The position numbers and the translations under genes were made by a program. Below the pieces are notes generated by a model that worked only from the letters and a program-made list of their open reading frames with translations, did no database searches and had not been told where the DNA came from. A stretch of DNA of 64,000 nt from Osedax fenrisi (lineage: Eukaryota > Annelida > Polychaeta > Sabellida > Siboglinidae), in the NCBI GenBank assembly GCA_964019155.1, contig OZ025242.1, positions 1,601,694-1,665,693 on the forward strand. The letters are read 5' to 3'. Positions 24,048 through 35,739 of the stretch are shown here, piece by piece. How positions within the stretch are numbered: the first letter of the stretch is position 1; the number at the start of each line of letters is the position of its first letter.

Positions 24048-24101
24048 TTTAGAATTTATTCTAATAATAAATATATATCTATTATTAGAATAAATTCTAA
24101 A
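24048..24101. repeat. Perfect 22-bp inverted repeat (hairpin)
   Basis: TTTAGAATTTATTCTAATAATA at 24048-24069 is repeated inverted at 24080-24101 around a 10-base AT loop. It lies about 60 bases outside the right end of the candidate pogo element. Function unknown. Confidence 0.75.
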
Positions 24102-24367
24102 TATAAAATGTCGAATATAAAATATAATGTCTAATACATCCTATAAAAGTAAATTCACTTTAGATCAACATCAATATAGTAATTGTTAGTCACCCATTAC
24201 ACATCGAAAGCACATCGAAACTGTTGCTAACTTTAAGAATGGCACACCTCCATTCCCAATACCTTATTAGACTTATTAGAGACACGCGTCAGTACATGTA
24301 CAATATAGGGAAAAGGGCTATTTTAAAGGGTGGTATCAATAATACTTATTACATTATAGTTATAATG

Positions 24368-24424
<57 letters not shown>

Positions 24425-25430
24425 AATGTACATATTACTATACAATTTTCATATCCATTTTATGAAAATTATATAGAAATATATATAATATACACACAGC
24501 TATATATTCCTTCCCCTTCTCCCATCACCCTTCAAAATAGTTAAGACGTTTTAACTTTATTATTTATGATTATTTTGTTTATACTTTTTTTTTTATATGT
24601 ACATTTTTCAATAACACTTTAATTAAATTATTCTTTCCAATTGAATATATTGTATACAATATATAGTGTACTATATATATTTCTATATAATTTTCATATA
24701 GTGTATTTTTTTAAATACTTTTTTTTAAAATACAAAAATGTATATATATATATATATATGAAAATGTTATATGAATAAATACAATAAAATATACTAAATT
24801 TAAACTATAATGTTACTATAGTACAACACCTATAGGTGTTATTGATACCAACCTTTAATAAAATAGCCCATTTTCTTATATTTTACACCTATAAACTCTC
24901 GAACCTCGAGTCACCTTAACTAACCCTAAGGTTAACTAACCCCTAAGAATGAACATGTCGACGGTAGAGTTTAGATACCAGCATTCTTTCTCCCTAGTAT
25001 ACATAATTAATGCCAAACAGCAATCACCTCACAACTCACAAAGGATAAATGACATAGCATGTATCTACATAAATTATTGTTATGGATAATCATTGATATA
25101 TACACCGATATTATATACATTATATCGTTATTATATATATGATTTTTTTATTTTAATAATTATTCTATAGAATAAAATATTTACCAATTGATGTAATTTG
25201 ACACGATGTAAAATAGATTTAAATAATAATTTTGTATTGCATACGAATTAAAGTATATATCATGCTTATATTGATATACATAAGTATGATACATTCTTTA
25301 ATTCGTACTATTAAAAAAAGATTATAGATATATATAATAACGGTATATAAGAATGAAGTACACTGATGAAAGACAATTATAATATTAGAATACATATGTA
25401 TCTATTTATAGATACGAAAGTTAGCTCCAA
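24102..25430. other. AT-rich DNA with a 51-bp (AT)n tract
   Basis: Contains a long AT microsatellite at 24371-24421 and another at 24738-24758. A 106-codon frame across the first tract has no recognisable motif outside the Ile-Tyr repeat. A patch near 24890-24990 is less AT-rich, with CTAACCCTAAGGTTAACTAACC, but shows no exon. Confidence 0.5.
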
Positions 25431-25612
25431 CCATATCACGTGGTTTATATTTGTTGTTTACGTGTTGTTGTTAAATGTAAACCCAATGTTAATTTATGTA
25501 CCATGTCGATTTGGGTATCAAATCATATCTATTTTGTCTTCCATATTTTTGTTTTTTTTTTGTTTTTACCTAATAAACTATATATTATTATTATATATAG
25601 TAGAAATTAAAG
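25431..25612 (-). mobile_element. Interspersed repeat family F, copy 1
   Basis: Read on the minus strand, this copy runs TTTATTAGGTAAAAACAAA, then AATAGATATGATTTGATACCC, CGACATGGTACATAAATTAA and CATTGGGTTTACATTT. The same order occurs at 48178-48310 on the plus strand and, as an inverted duplication, at 38391-38590. An ATT-rich stretch lies beyond the AATAAA-like end. It may be the terminal part of an unclassified transposon or the 3' end of a LINE. An 86-codon frame across it is incidental. Confidence 0.6.
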
Positions 25613-25731
25613 ACCATAATCGATAAAAACGAGCTCAATGTAATATGCATATAAGTCGAATATAATTATATGATATTTAAATGGCGACTCGGAATTCTAT
25701 AGCAGATCAAATAAGACCAAACTTGTTATAT

Positions 25732-25830
25732 AAAGGGGGTATCCCACTACAAGATTTTCTGGCAACCTCCCGGAAATATTGTAACTTAAAACCATTTTCT
25801 ATCAAGATGTAATGGGATACTCCCTATAAA
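25732..25830 (+). mobile_element. Small MITE, GGGGGTATCCCA ends, copy 1
   Basis: About 100 bases long, with imperfect inverted ends: AAGGGGGTATCCCA on the left and TGGGATACTCCC on the right. TATAA lies just outside each end and may be a target duplication. The interior (TTTTCTGGCAACCTCCCGG) is shared with the copy at 25891-25998 in the opposite orientation. Too short to encode anything. Confidence 0.65.
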
Positions 25831-25890
25831 GTTATATTTAAATGTACCTCCTATAAAGTAATATTATATTTCAGGAAAGTTTCCGGAAAG

Positions 25891-25998
25891 TAAGGGGGTT
25901 TCCCACTAAAATTTTAATTAACTTGATAAAAAATCGTTTTAAAGTTAAAATATTTCCGACAAGTTGCCGGAAATACTTATAATGGGATACCCCCTTAA
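25891..25998 (-). mobile_element. Small MITE, GGGGGTATCCCA ends, copy 2 (inverted)
   Basis: Reverse-complementing this segment gives the same order as copy 1: GGGGGTATCCCATTATAAG, TTTCCGGCAACTTGTCGG, AAATATTTTAACTTTAAAAC, then TTATCAAG and a GGGAAACCCCC end. The two copies face each other across about 60 bases that also contain a TTCCGG fragment, so more than two related insertions may be nested here. Confidence 0.65.
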
Positions 25999-26700
25999 GA
26001 TAATACAATATTACATAATATTCTAGATTATGCAACTTCATAGTTTTAGCTGGTATACAATTATAATGTAAGATAAACGAAAGTGAACTTGTTTTCATAC
26101 AAATAAATAAATTGCACGCGAGCAATATTATATTATACATATTTTCATTGGTTATGTTTATAATCATTAGTGATAGTATAATACCCGAATGTAACAATGA
26201 ATATTAATATATATATATAGTTATGATCATATAATCGTGACGAATAAACATGTTATGCAATTTGTATACGCTACATTTGTATGGAATTGTAATATGTTAT
26301 CAGATTTATTTACTAATTATTCATTAATATATTAATTATTATTTAATTTGATAACGGTGTATGTAAGCATTTAATAACTAATACTATTTAAATATCACTA
26401 CATATATATATATAAGATTCTACAATAAAAATATGACTATTATATTTCATTATTTATAAAATATGTATTAATTTAATATATATATTATATAATAAAGAAT
26501 ATATATAAGGATAATAAACATATTATAAATATATTTGTAATATATGTTACGTCTTAATTGTATTTGTTATGTATAATTCAATATGTTTATATTTACGATT
26601 CACTATTATTAAAATAACATATTATATATTGATTTAGATAACTGATTAGATAATCTATTATAGTATATATTACATAATGTATTCGATACTACGTGCGTAC
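25999..26700. other. AT-rich DNA, nothing recognised
   Basis: Simple AT-rich sequence with short (AT)n tracts. A 108-codon minus-strand frame spanning 25871-26197 runs through the MITE and has no motif. Confidence 0.5.
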
Positions 26701-26707
26701 TATATAA
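26701..26707 (+). promoter_or_regulatory. TATA-box-like sequence
   Basis: TATATAA lies 54 bases before an ATG that opens a short frame ending at a consensus splice donor. TATA-like words are common here, so the call depends on the exon-like sequence that follows. Confidence 0.3.
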
Positions 26708-26754
26708 CGTATTCAATAATACGATACGAATACGTATTGTTCAAATTAGGTTGA

Positions 26755-26797
26755 ATGACCGCCGATTTGGTCCACTCGCGATTAAGGGAACAACAAG
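26755..26797 (+). CDS. Candidate first coding exon, unidentified gene
   Basis: ATG at 26755 opens 14 codons reading MTADLVHSRLREQQ plus one base, followed exactly by a perfect donor, CAACAAG|GTAAGC (GT at 26798). The stretch is much less AT-rich than its surroundings and has balanced charged residues. A pyrimidine-rich acceptor ending CGCAG near 26920 would join in the same phase to codons reading ELIPFYTSTPSAQ. A further acceptor/donor pair (ATCAG|...|GTAAGT) lies near 27057-27072. I recognise no family; this may be the start of a real gene or an exon-like accident. Confidence 0.35.
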
Positions 26798-27580
26798 GTA
26801 AGCTTATGAATTACCGTCCTCTCAAGTTACCTAGATGTATACGTCATATATAATCCATTCACATATATATATATATATACGTACCATTCGTGTGTACCTA
26901 CATCTACCCGCATCGTGCGCAGAACTCATCCCTTTCTACACCTCTACTCCCTCTGCGCAAACGTAATCAATTATAAACATACCGGCCCTTTACACACGCA
27001 TATCCCTTTGTACCTGTACGTAATACATATAACTTTCACACCTACGTTATTAATCAGCGGTATCGCCGATGTAAGTGCAAATGGGTTACCTGTCTGACTT
27101 CTAACCTGTACGGCGTACAGTGTACGTCGTATACTGTACGATCAACATTACTTTTTAGTTTGTTGTGTTTATTTCCTATGTTAAATATTATATGTATACA
27201 TAATGTAGGTGTACCAGTGTTACACTTTGATGGATTATAGCTGCCCTCGTGGTCATCCAAAATGTCTGAAAAAATTGTTGACTAGTTAGTATACTATAAT
27301 TTATTTATTTTCATCGACCAATCATAATCCATCGCCACAAGTCAAAGTAATAACCCTTAGCGTACAGTGAAAGCACGTCCGAAAACTTCCATAAAGAAGT
27401 TGATGGAAGTGCCTAAACCAATTAGGTGACAGGTGACAGGTAAGTGACAGGTAACAGGTACGGTGTGGTACAGTGTACACTGTACGTGACATACGCAGTA
27501 CATGTATGACGTGATGTCATTGTGTTCGACATACAAGGGGCGACACGGCAGCGCGGAAATATGCTAACATCAACAACATA
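26798..27580. other. Mixed-composition DNA with splice-like sites
   Basis: Pyrimidine-rich at 26880-27060. Includes TGTACA-type palindromes (27105-27135 and 27465-27490) and overlapping GTGACAG/GTAACAG repeats near 27426-27460 that create several donor-like GT sites. No open frame can be assigned to a family. Confidence 0.4.
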
Positions 27581-27589
27581 ACAACAAAT

Positions 27590-28442
27590 GATGTATTCGA
27601 TGATAGTAGTTCAATGATATTATAATATGTTGTCTATGTTTAAATGTATTACTGATCTCACTGAATGGTTCTCTCATAATTCTCTCTCCTTAAATATGAC
27701 CAACTTCTGAATCTATAACTACCCTCGGTTTCACTCTAATCTCTCATCTAGACTACTCTCCACATATTAATAACATGATTCGCACTGCCAACTATTTTCT
27801 ATATAATATTAGAAAATCTCGTTATAAGATTACCTTCGCCATGACGAAATGTTTAATTCACTCGCTAGTATTCAGCAGACTTATATATTGATGTTCATTA
27901 TTATGTAATTTACCTGTTAACCTTATGTATAAACTTGAGCGTATTCAACGTCGTGATATACGTGTATTATATAAACTAAACTTTGCTTCAATTATTTCTA
28001 TATCTGATTTAATGAGATCATTAGGCTGGCTTAAGTTTAGATATATTTGTATACATAGCCTATTGTGTATTACACATAAGGCTATTCACCGTGGATTTCC
28101 TGAATATTTAGCTCACTCCATTACTATTCAGAGTTCGAACAGATCCAGTCGGAAGTGCCACATCATGAAGTTGATGCAACAATCTACATCGTTGGCATTC
28201 TCTGAATCAGCTTTCTCGGTTATTGCTCCGAAAATCTAGAATTCTCTTCCTTATGATATTCGTTGTGTTACATCAATTTCATTGTTTAAACGCAAACTGT
28301 ATGTTCATTGTAAGTCATTGTAATTCGTTCTATTTTATTTTATTATTCGTTCTCTATTTATTTTTGTTTTTGTTTTTTATTATCTAACGACGCCTATAAC
28401 CACACAGTGTTTTTGTAGTCAATAAACTATATATAAATAAAT
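27590..28442 (+). pseudogene. Decayed LINE reverse transcriptase C-terminus and 3' end
   Basis: The translation, in shifting frames, gives FKCITDLTEWFSHNSLSLN, then ANYFLYNIRKSRYK, then an open frame at 27925-28239 with KLERIQRRDIRVLYKL, LGWLKFRYICIHSLLCITHK and FPEYLA, ending SESAFSVIAPK. This is the region after the reverse transcriptase palm in CR1/L2-type non-LTR elements: the thumb, the LGWLPxRxR block and the AFxxAAPxLWNSLP motif. The Trp codon of the last motif is a TAG stop, and frames shift upstream. A possible decayed active-site YADD (VFDD) lies near 27593. The end reads AATAAACTATATATAAATAAATA. Confidence 0.75.
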
Positions 28443-28689
28443 AATATCGTATAGTTATACGTTTAGTATCCGTCATAAAACTATAATTTAGATCGATCTA
28501 GAAATAGCGCATAAAAACATATTTTATAAAAACTCATGTAAATTAAATAATATCAATCATGTTAACATAAAATACCTATCTGGTAAATAATATTTACCAA
28601 TAATACTTAAGTATTTCTTCTTAATAATTAAGATTAATAATATGTGTATATCTAAGGTAAGAGTGACATTGTAAACATAAATCTAATTA

Positions 28690-28950
28690 TTAAATAGTAT
28701 CACATCGAATTAAATAGTATAAAAAGTATTAAATAGTATTACATAGTATTAAATATTATCAAATATATTTGATAGTATAGTATCAAATAGTATTAAATAT
28801 TATCAAATTGTATCAAATAGTATTAAATATTATCAAATCGTATCAAATAATATTAAATATTATCAAATCATATTAAATATTATCAAATCATATCAAATAT
28901 TATCAAATCATATCAAATATTATCAAATCATATCAAATAGTATCAAATAG
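28690..28950. repeat. Degenerate tandem repeat of ATTAAATAT/TATCAAAT
   Basis: Around twenty loosely alternating copies of a word of roughly 10 to 12 bases, TATTAAATAT and TATCAAATAG/TATCAAATCA. No coding content. Confidence 0.8.
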
Positions 28951-29151
28951 TAGTAGGATGATAATATATTTTATTAAAAGTACATATTATATTATACACA
29001 TTGAAGTGTAATTTACACCAATAATATATATTATATTAATTATAGGATATATCCCACTATAGTGGGGATAATTTAACATGTAGGAGACCTGAGCTACCTT
29101 AATAATATCATATTTCTACTATAATATATATATATATATATGATATATATA

Positions 29152-29197
<46 letters not shown>

Positions 29198-29734
29198 ATT
29201 TATCAATATTATAACTAAAAATAATAACTAGTAACTCAATAAGGGATATGGTTGATATCATGATATACATGTATAATGATATAATTGCAATTATGAAAAT
29301 TATTTCAGATATTTAAATTATTTAAAAAACAAAAATAAAGTGAAACATTATTACTTGTATAATTATGGAAAACGGGTAATTAAATAATATATGATTAAAC
29401 ATTTATATTGTATAAATTATGTTAAATATAGTATACTAACTATAATATTAATGAATACAAAATAAAAATTCTCTATGCAATTTTGTTAATCATTTTAAAT
29501 AAAAATTCGAAAAAAGGATACTTAAACCACCCACAATGGGAGAGTTTAATCATTATTTGTAACATCTTCTAGATATATGTACCTAAATTATATATAATTA
29601 TTAAATCATTTTTAGCATTTATATATATGAAATATCCTACCATATGATCTACGCAAGATCCAATCATGGTATTGTTTTAAAATTTAATTAAAAAATCATT
29701 TAAAATACGTATATGACTTTTTTTATATATTATA
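28951..29734. other. AT-rich DNA, nothing recognised
   Basis: Includes a small palindrome, ATCCCACTATAGTGGGGAT, near 29049 and a long (AT)n tract at 29158-29194. No gene or element end recognised. Confidence 0.55.
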
Positions 29735-29885
29735 GCTTATTTTTATTAACAACAATTCTTAAAATCAATTCGTTTTTTTATGTTTTTAATTTGGTTATTT
29801 TGTTGTTCGTTACGTTTTACAAACGTGAGGGCTTCCGCTAAAGTCGGTGTTTTTAAATAAACCAATTCATTCATTCATTCATATA
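29735..29885 (+). mobile_element. LINE 3'-end relic with (ATTC)n tail
   Basis: The sequence TTTACAAACGTGAGGGCTTC, CGCTAAAGTCGGTGTTTTTA and AATAAACCAATTCATTCATT has the look of the 3' untranslated end and tetranucleotide tail of a CR1/L2-like LINE. The coding part is missing. Identification rests on tail style only. Confidence 0.45.
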
Positions 29886-30329
29886 TAATGAAGCAAATAA
29901 AGTACCTGAGAATATGTCCTTCGCAATTGTTGTGTCGGGATATTATATATATATATATCATACATCAATCCTTTTTTTAATATTGACTCTATAATTAGTA
30001 AGAACGTGTTAACATTAATGTTATACGGTGAATATAATACTATACAATTATCTGAATTAATATTTATTACATTTTTGTATTGAATTACATAATTATATAT
30101 ATATATACATTACATTAACTGAAAATTATTAATGTAATTATAAAAAGAAACGTAGCGAATAATTTATTATATATTTACAGATGATTATTTACTCAACATA
30201 AATATAAATATATTTACTTAATTTGATATTAAGGAGTACCGATATTAGTTCTATAATCTACAAACAAGTGTGGCTAACTTACCATCGCAGTTATAATATA
30301 CGGTGACACATGTAATGGATACAACTATA

Positions 30330-30381
<52 letters not shown>

Positions 30382-30592
30382 TAATCTATAGGTAATTATA
30401 CCTAGTTATCAGTCTCCACCATTAAATAGTATTATTTAATATATGATTACGATTACGAGTGATTTACATTGACCACGGTAAGAGAGACCACAGTGATACT
30501 ATATATATATATATAGTTCTATATACCCTATAGGTCTACATTAGGTCCCTATTAGGTCCTATACTTACCAATAGGTTCCACTATATGCATGA
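29886..30592. other. AT-rich DNA with (AT)n tract
   Basis: Long AT microsatellite at 30334-30379. No genes recognised. Confidence 0.6.
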
Positions 30593-30795
30593 TAGTGATG
30601 TAAATTATGCTTATAACTAAAGCCACGATGCGGTCTCAGTCTCAGTTACCTAAAGTCCCAACTCGGCTCGGGCTCATTTGGCTAGAGTCTCGGCTCGGCT
30701 CTGGCTCGTTTTTCCGAAAATGAAAGTCTCGGCTCGGCATCGATAACCAAAAGTCGGCATTATTTGTATAGCCCGGCTTCAGCAGTACATCACTA
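30593..30795. mobile_element. Candidate 203-bp MITE with CTCGGCTCGG interior
   Basis: Starts TAGTGATGTA and ends TACATCACTA, a perfect 10-base inverted repeat. The GC-rich interior repeats CTCGGCTCGG and related words (about 30655-30740). Ends and subterminal repeats resemble hAT-type MITEs. The neighbouring 8 bases (ATGCATGA and ATGGTTAC) do not match, so the target duplication has decayed or the boundaries are off. Confidence 0.5.
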
Positions 30796-31043
30796 ATGGT
30801 TACTAACAGCGGTTATACTAATTAGATACACTGAAACCGTTAGGGACATTGTGAGCTACGCTATAATGACCTTACCAGCGCTGACACTAGATCTACGTAG
30901 TAAGTTGCCTATAGCAGTAATCCACATCATAAACTATTCCGAACACCAGCCTCCTAGAAGTCGGATTACAGGAGCTCCCCACAACAGTTGATTATATTGG
31001 AAACGGTAGAACGTTATTTCTGAAGTGTTGTTTAATCACTGGG
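30796..31043. other. Mixed-composition DNA, nothing recognised
   Basis: Moderate GC between the MITE and the next SINE. No open frame of interest. Confidence 0.5.
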
Positions 31044-31402
31044 TATTGTTATTGTTATTGTATTTTAGTGAGGTCCTTTCATCCCACGATGCATCCAGGA
31101 ATTTAGATGAAGTTTTCATTCATAACCATACGTCTCTAATGTCCCTTCGAAGCCGCTCTCACTTTATCATTTATTGTATGTATTATTATTATTATCATAT
31201 TTAAGCAATGTAATTATAGAAGCAGTATTGATTATCAAGACAATTACCCCTTTATTAACACGATAACCTTTAATACACAATTATATAAGATCACTTCTAA
31301 ATATTATTTTAATATCTATTTTAATGGTCCGGACTAGACTTGAACTCGCGACTTACTGCTTGTGTATCTGACGGCTTAGCCAACTGAGCTACACAGGTAG
31401 TT
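31044..31402 (-). mobile_element. tRNA-derived SINE, family A, copy 4
   Basis: Same family and orientation as copies 1-3. The tRNA-like head at about 31327-31402 keeps a recognisable A box (complement of CCAACTGAGCTA) and a diverged B box (complement of GACTTGAACTC). The body is split by about 115 bases of AT-rich sequence (about 31160-31275). The (CAATAA)-type tail is at 31044-31061. Confidence 0.8.
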
Positions 31403-31520
31403 ATATATATATATATATATCAATTATAATAGCCTTATATAGGCATACATCATTTAAATAATACTCTACCTTACTTATAGCTCAAGTATAATTAATCGAT
31501 TAATCTAGATATGCGTATAA

Positions 31521-31553
<33 letters not shown>

Positions 31554-31756
31554 ATACATAATAAAACACATAAATAGTAAACGAAATACTATAGGAATTC
31601 AAATCTAGGTATCCTGAACATATCAACAATTAATCGTAAAAACGAGCAGTAAGATATGTTCGATATATGCTATAGCGAATGATCCTCCGTGTGTAGTAAT
31701 AACAGGCTCGAAAGTATTAACAAAAGTCATTATTAACGCTTTAAAATATACATAAC

Positions 31757-31797
<41 letters not shown>

Positions 31798-32097
31798 TAG
31801 ATATATATTTAGTTTATACTGTGCATATTATTATTTACATATTATTTAAACTACGTTTATTATTGTTACGTAACTTGTAATGCATTATAAGAATATATTT
31901 TAAAGTATTTTCCTTTTAACTCATATTGTATATTTATCATTATTTATTATATTATCGTATTTTTATGTTATTGTCTATTATCTTATCGTATTTTATTTAT
32001 TCTTACTTTACACTATGCCAAATTTCGTTTATTAGCACAATTATGTCACAATTATGTCACAATTATGTCACAATTATCTATTTGTACGAGTTAAATC
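31403..32097. other. AT-rich DNA with microsatellites
   Basis: (AT)n tracts at about 31403-31420, 31528-31552 and 31760-31794, then four copies of an 11-base unit (TTATGTCACAA) at about 32039-32078. No gene recognised. Confidence 0.6.
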
Positions 32098-32340
32098 ATC
32101 TATCATTATCATCTTCATCATTATCATCTTCATCATCATCAACATCATCATCATCATCATCGCAATCATTATCAACATCATCACCATCATCATCATCACC
32201 AGCATCATCACCATCATCATCAATATCATCACCATCATCATCAACATATTCATCATTATCATAATCATTACTATCATTACTATCATCATCACCATCATTA
32301 TCAGCATCATAATCATCATCATCACCAGCATCAGCATCAA
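32098..32340. repeat. (ATC)n trinucleotide microsatellite, imperfect
   Basis: About 80 ATC-type triplets with interruptions. All three frames on the plus strand (Ser, Ile or His runs) and one on the minus strand (Met runs) stay open only because of the triplet repeat. Confidence 0.95.
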
Positions 32341-32711
32341 CATTTACCTAATAATAAATTAGTAAAATAATATTTCATTTTCCTGAACACAAAACTAAGA
32401 AAGTAATGTTTATACCGACTATTTTCTTATTTATTATTATTGCTCTCGCTTAATCAATCGTTAACAATCGATTAACGAAAGTAATTACTTTTAAACTCTA
32501 AATTTAAACTCGCTATAGAATAGTAATGTATGAATATGGGTTACACGTGATGCCGGTAATATACTAAGTTCATAACAATAACAAACGTGAAAATCGTATA
32601 AAGTTACAATCGAAATCTATTTTTAGATTCGTTTATAACCGACTATAACCGACTAGGTGTTAATATTTTTTATTATAATTATTTATTATAATCACCGATA
32701 CGACGCGCGGC

Positions 32712-32719
32712 TATATAAA
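32712..32719 (+). promoter_or_regulatory. TATA-box-like sequence in CpG-rich context
   Basis: TATATAAA embedded in GC-rich DNA (GCGCGGCTATATAAAC), which makes it more notable than TATA words in the AT-rich background. The first downstream ATG is at 32780. Confidence 0.4.
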
Positions 32720-32779
32720 CTAGTTTACAACTCGGCCCGCGTATTATTAATGACCTCGGCGGCTAGGAAGGCGGCCTAA

Positions 32780-32956
32780 ATGTTGTCATGGTGTACACGT
32801 GAACCCTCGGTGACCTATATCGGTCTCGATGTCATCGCGAACCGTATCGAAACACGATACGGTGCGCGCGCATCGATTAGGCGTCGCGACGCTAAGCGCA
32901 CACCGGTGCGTGCGCTCGTACGTGCGCTCGACACCTCTATCGAGTGGACCCAGTAG
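32780..32956 (+). CDS. Candidate small arginine-rich ORF, unidentified
   Basis: A 58-codon frame from ATG 32780 to TAG 32954-32956 lies 60 bases after the TATA box. It starts MLSWCTREPSVTYIGLDV and is Arg-rich in the middle. No signal peptide, domain or relative is recognised. The opposite strand is open over most of the same interval, as expected from GC-rich composition, so this may not be translated. Confidence 0.2.
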   Translation: MLSWCTREPSVTYIGLDVIANRIETRYGARASIRRRDAKRTPVRALVRALDTSIEWTQ

Positions 32957-33320
32957 TAGTCGGTAGTCGGTAGTCAGTAATAACATTAATTACAATGGAG
33001 GCTGATTTATCGGCGGAGTGGTTTTTAATTTCTCACTCGCCCCCCCCCCCCCTATATTTATTTACCGAATTCTCACCGAAGTGGACCGAATATCTCGCCG
33101 AAGTGGACCGAATATCAGTCGTCGATAGAGATAGTTCGTTTTATCGAAAGTCGGCCGTAAACAACATCGTCTGGGTTGAAACGCACGCGTAGACGCACGT
33201 ATGGACGCACGTATAGGCGCGCGCGTGCGTATACGCGGATGTCGACGCACGTGTAAAACCCCGACTACCCGACTATTAGGGTAAAACCCGACTACTAAAT
33301 CACATGTAGCGTGGTAACAC

Positions 33321-33570
33321 GTGCATATTGTATAGCCACTCGCATCAGTCTGTCTGTCCTGCGGTAATTCCGCTACATGTATCTATAGATAACCACTTAG
33401 AATGACCTTATACAGATGAACTACATGTATATTAATTTAAGTATATATAAATAGATATTATAACAAATCGTTATGTGTGGGTAAATCATGAAATTAATTT
33501 TTTTCCGTAGAGATTATAAATCAATTTAAAAAAATACATACCATAAATTGTTATATATATATATATATAT

Positions 33571-33620
<50 letters not shown>

Positions 33621-34269
33621 CATACGGTAATACCACTACATGAATTAATAGATTCAATTTGGGTGAAATTATATACTTTAGTTATATGTATAGGTTTTAT
33701 AACAAATCGTTTTTTTAGATATCACGAAATTGTTTCTGTAGATATTATAAATCATCTTACAAATATATACATACTATAGATGTGTATACACTCACATATA
33801 TATTTAATTGTAAACTAAGTTGTATATTAAATTTTAATTATTATTATCATATCTAACAGTTCAGTGAATACATTTCTTAACTTCGTAACTTTTTAACTTC
33901 TTGCAGATAACTTATAAATTATTTATAATATAATAATTATTTAGATAATATATTTTAGAAAGATATTATTTTGTTATGATTAAAATATAATATTTTATTT
34001 ATTAAAAAGTAGACGCATACATATATATATATATATATATAATTGAGTATCAGCATATGTTATTGAAAAGTAAATCGAACACAATATTATATTGTAATTC
34101 CGAGTTATATTTATATTTAAACCTGATTAACTAATAAATCTACCGATTCCCTCGAGGATATAAATAATGTTATCCACTTTAATGATAACATATTAGACTT
34201 AATATTAAGCTCAGCAGTATTATTGTTATGTTAGGGTTACCATGGAAATAATCAAGTCATCGTCTTTAA

Positions 34270-34337
<68 letters not shown>

Positions 34338-34959
34338 ATATATATTAACAAATATATTTTAAATTATTTAACTTCGAAAGTAAGTAATCACATTAAATAA
34401 ATAATTAATATGTTTTCATTATGATAAGATTTACTTCGTGATAAGCTTTACATTATGATACTAGTACTCTACTAGTAGTAGCTTTTAACTATAGTAGGCG
34501 GTCCGTGGCATCGTTTCGTAGCTATATGTTGCGTAGTTGTATAGGTATATGGGTATGAATATAGGTGCGTCTACGCTACATGTAAGCGTATCTATATGTG
34601 TGTGGTATATATTGTTTATAATGAAGCGATGTCCTGCATATAAAGACTACTTTATATGCCTTAAAGGAGCTGTTTTTATTATATTCGCAAATAATTGTTT
34701 ATTATACATATTATTCAAACTGTTTCTTTAAAAAAAATGCATTTCATTTCACCATTAACCAGTGAATGCGACTACGCAATCGACTCTCTTTGTCTACCTT
34801 TCTCACTCTATCTCTGTACAATTATATACATATATACATATATCGCTATTCTATGTTATACGACATGAACATTATGGAACGTTGATGACCCTATTGTACT
34901 GAAGAAGATTTATAAGTGGTTCGCACTCTCGCTACGAACGGCTACTTTCATAATACCCG
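33321..34959. other. AT-rich DNA with large (AT)n tracts
   Basis: AT microsatellites at 33553-33617 and 34272-34337 (about 66 bases). The segments 33360-33560 and 33620-33800 share diverged wording (TAATTCCGCTACATG and TAATACCACTACATG, then TAACAAATCGTT and ATTATAAATCA), an old local duplication of about 250 bases. No gene recognised. Confidence 0.5.
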
Positions 34960-35320
34960 GATGTAGAGGTAACTATAGTTGTAGGGGTATACCTCGGCCG
35001 CTGCAGACACCTGGATACACTATCGCCATTAAACTATATATAGTTTAGCGACTACGGTTATGGTTACGGTCGAGGGCGCTATAGAAGTCGTATAGCGATG
35101 GCCGCCGCTGTCACATCCGGGTGTAAACAGAGTTAGTCCTGCGTGACTAACTCTGCAAGCGCATGCGCGCGGAGGCGGTGATAACGTAGATAAGAATGCC
35201 ATTCAGTCGGTTGTCGCGCTGTTGACATCGAACGCGTCGGAATGTGACACTATTGCACGATGCCATTTCTAACGCCCACTACACTGCAGTGTGTACATTA
35301 GTTGTAGACGTAGACGTTTA
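34960..35320. promoter_or_regulatory. CpG-rich patch with NRF1-like site and hairpin
   Basis: GC- and CpG-rich, containing GCGCATGCGCGC near 35159, a match to the NRF1 palindrome that is typical of animal promoters. An inverted repeat lies at 35128-35138/35145-35155 (CAGAGTTAGTC and its complement). An initiator-like TCAGTC is near 35206. No downstream exon can be identified; a frame at 35244 runs into (AT)n sequence. Confidence 0.35.
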
Positions 35321-35330
35321 CATATACTCG

Positions 35331-35377
<47 letters not shown>

Positions 35378-35572
35378 ATATATATATATATATGTTTGCA
35401 TGCGTAGACATAGATTTATTAGTCAGTGTAATCATTTTTATAATTGCTATCTATTGCGAATTATAATGTATATCATCACCGTACTAATGTATGTAATATT
35501 AGCTTACATACGTTCATTCGAACTGCATTAGCTATACACGTATGCACGTTTACGCGTATACCTATACGACTT

Positions 35573-35654
35573 ATATATATATATATATATATACTATATA
35601 TATATATATATATATACTATATATATATATATATATACTATATATATATATATA

Positions 35655-35739
<85 letters not shown>

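Larger units (their letters stand above)
32690..33320. promoter_or_regulatory. CpG-rich island-like region
   Basis: Strong local enrichment of C, G and CpG, with words such as GTGCGCGCGC, CGTCGCGACGC and GGCGCGCGCG, set in DNA that is otherwise AT-rich. A TATA consensus lies near its left end. A short open frame starts at 32780 and another ATG in good context (ACAATGG) lies at 32995. The region looks like a promoter, but no gene product is recognised. Confidence 0.4.

Noticed and set aside
32054..32362. Ser/Ile/Met repeat ORFs on both strands
   Set aside because: Triplet (ATC)n repeat stays open in every frame; no start context, domain or splice sites.
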